Source: an uncultured Pelagibacteraceae bacterium (GTDB taxonomy: Bacteria > Pseudomonadota > Alphaproteobacteria > Pelagibacterales > Pelagibacteraceae). From it: DNA of 64,000 nucleotides. Made by a program: the position numbers and the translations under genes. This document shows, piece by piece, positions 62,324 through 64,000 of the stretch. Within the stretch, counting starts at the first letter, position 1, and each line of letters opens with the position of its first letter. A model generated the notes under the pieces. It did no database searches and was not told where the DNA came from. It saw only the letters and a list, made by a program, of their open reading frames with translations. The DNA lies in contig CACDHV010000002.1 in NCBI GenBank assembly GCA_902552755.1, positions 25,427 through 89,426 of the forward strand. Reading direction: 5' to 3'.

Positions 62324-63998
62324 TAATTTTGCCTAGTTTTAAGCTTTGACTTATTTTATTTAGTCCTGTGGAGTTAGAACCTTTAATCATTAGATATTCA
62401 CCATTCTTAATATCATTTATCATAAAATTTAAGATATCTTTTTTTGAATTTAATATTTTTCCTCTTTTTTGTGGTTTAATTTTGTTAAATGTTTCAATAA
62501 TATTTTTGCCATATACATAAACTTTGTCAATTTTAGTAGCATTAATATAGTGAGCAGCTTCTATGTGAAGTTTTTTAGAATATTTACCAAGCTCCAACAT
62601 ATCACCTAAAAGAATTAATTTTCTTTTAGATTTTGAATTCATGCTATTTAATTTATTTAATGCAAATTGAAGTGATAAAGGGTTAGAATTATAACTTTCA
62701 TCGATTAGGTTAATAGTTTTTTCTTTTACCTTAATTACATTTAAATCTCCTCTTCCTTCTGGAAATTGATAATCATTAAAGAAAAATTTATCTAATTTTT
62801 CTAAATCAAAATATATAGATATCACTGCTAAAGTTGATAAAATATTATAAATATAGTTTTCTAAATTTTTTTTAATAATAAATTTCAATTTTATTTGATT
62901 ATATTTTATATAAATTACAGATCTAAGTTTCCCTCTTTTTATATTGATCAAACTCACATCTGATTTTTTTTGAATTCCAAATGAAATTATTCTTAATTTT
63001 TTTTTAATAGATTTATATTTTAAAAATTTAAAAAATTTGTCATCTGCATTTAATATAATCGTACCATCTTCAAGAATGTTATTAATTATCTCTGATTTAG
63101 CATTGGCAATACCTTTTAGATTTTTAAAATTTTTAATATGTGCGTATGAAATATTAGTAATTACACCAACATTAGGCATTATCTTTTTTGTTAAAAAATC
63201 AATTTCTCCTTTCTTATCCATTCCAACTTCAAAGATACCAATTTTATCCTCTTTGTTTATATTAAATAAAGAAATTGGAACTCCATATTTGTTGTTAAAT
63301 GATTTTTTTGAATAAGATGTTTGATATATTTTATTCATCATTTGCCCCAACATCTCCTTTAAAGAAGTTTTACCTGAAGATCCTGTGATTGCTATAGTTG
63401 AAATATCAGATGATGCTCTTATCATTTTTCCAATTTCTGAAAAGGTCTTTAACGAATTTTTTACATATATATCGTTTTTAAATTTATTTTTTTTTTTATT
63501 TTCATTAATTGAAATTGAGGCTCCATTGTTAAAAGCATGACTAACAAATTTATTTCCATCAAAGTTTTTTCCTTTAATGCCAAAGAAGATATTATTTTTT
63601 TTTGTTATTCTTGAATCAATTGAAGCTTCATTAATATTAATATTTTTTCCTATTTTTTTTTTGGTAATCTCTGAAATAATATTTGATTTCCAATTTCTAT
63701 TTGAAGATTTATTTTTAATCTTAATAAATTTTTCAATACATTTTTTATCCGAAAAGAACTTTCTAGACCTATATTCTTGATAGACTTCGTGCCCTTTTCC
63801 AGCTACGATAACTATCTCGTTTGACTTAATATCTAAAATTGCAGATTTTATTGCTCTTTCTCTTGATGGTATTTCTAATATTTTATTCTTTGAAATATTA
63901 GACTTGATATCTCTTCTTATTTTATTTGGATCTTCACTTCTTGGATTGTCATCTGTTAAATATATTTTATCACAATATTTATTAGCAATTTTCCCCAT
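62313..63998 (-). CDS. murEF: MurE (C-terminal part) fused in frame to MurF; runs off window edge
   Basis: N-terminal ~96 aa: YLTDDNPRSEDP (meso-DAP-type DNPR motif), ILEIPSRERAI, EIVIVAGKGHEVYQE; then MurF: ASIDSRITKKNNIFFGIKGKNFDGNKFV, ITGSSGKTSLKEMLG, LIDESYNSNPLSL, LLGDMLELG. Confidence 0.9.
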   Translation of the reverse strand: MGKIANKYCDKIYLTDDNPRSEDPNKIRRDIKSNISKNKILEIPSRERAIKSAILDIKSNEIVIVAGKGHEVYQEYRSRKFFSDKKCIEKFIKIKNKSSNRNWKSNIISEITKKKIGKNININEASIDSRITKKNNIFFGIKGKNFDGNKFVSHAFNNGASISINENKKKNKFKNDIYVKNSLKTFSEIGKMIRASSDISTIAITGSSGKTSLKEMLGQMMNKIYQTSYSKKSFNNKYGVPISLFNINKEDKIGIFEVGMDKKGEIDFLTKKIMPNVGVITNISYAHIKNFKNLKGIANAKSEIINNILEDGTIILNADDKFFKFLKYKSIKKKLRIISFGIQKKSDVSLINIKRGKLRSVIYIKYNQIKLKFIIKKNLENYIYNILSTLAVISIYFDLEKLDKFFFNDYQFPEGRGDLNVIKVKEKTINLIDESYNSNPLSLQFALNKLNSMNSKSKRKLILLGDMLELGKYSKKLHIEAAHYINATKIDKVYVYGKNIIETFNKIKPQKRGKILNSKKDILNFMINDIKNGEYLMIKGSNSTGLNKISQSLKLGKINAF

Positions 63999-64000
63999 TA

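Overview
AT-rich, gene-dense alphaproteobacterial window. Protein content, gene order and very short spacers look like SAR11/Pelagibacterales (inferred from sequence only). Contents in order: a pxpABC-type 5-oxoprolinase locus next to a TRAP transporter (DctPQM); TerC-like protein, panB, gloA-like, guaA and guaB; rlmE, pssA, psd, icd, alaS, recA, tolC, a glycerate-kinase-like gene and two GFA-family genes; a umuDC-type cassette with a well-placed candidate SOS box; an unusual ~10 kb co-directional run (24228-34259) of glycosyltransferases, DUF1800, DUF1501, three jelly-roll polysaccharide-lyase-like proteins, a TIM-barrel glycoside hydrolase and an alginate-lyase-like protein; dksA, GST, ferredoxin reductase, ferredoxin and a blue-tuned-type (Gln105) proteorhodopsin; prpE/acs-like, dihydroorotase, ygfZ, NTP-PPase, fumC, AsmA-like, uvrD and pepP-like genes; then the division/cell-wall cluster ligA-bamD-lpxC-ftsA-ftsQ-ddl-murB-murC-murG-ftsW-murD-mraY-murEF. 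Main points for follow-up: the secreted glycan-processing operon with a 41-aa membrane ORF missing from the ORF track; a CBS-less IMP dehydrogenase; a murE-murF fusion; no ftsZ between ftsA and lpxC, with an 11-bp inverted repeat in that gap abutting the lpxC start; palindromes upstream of proteorhodopsin; and SOS-box-like sites at umuD and recA. No rRNA, tRNA, CRISPR array or transposase was recognised.
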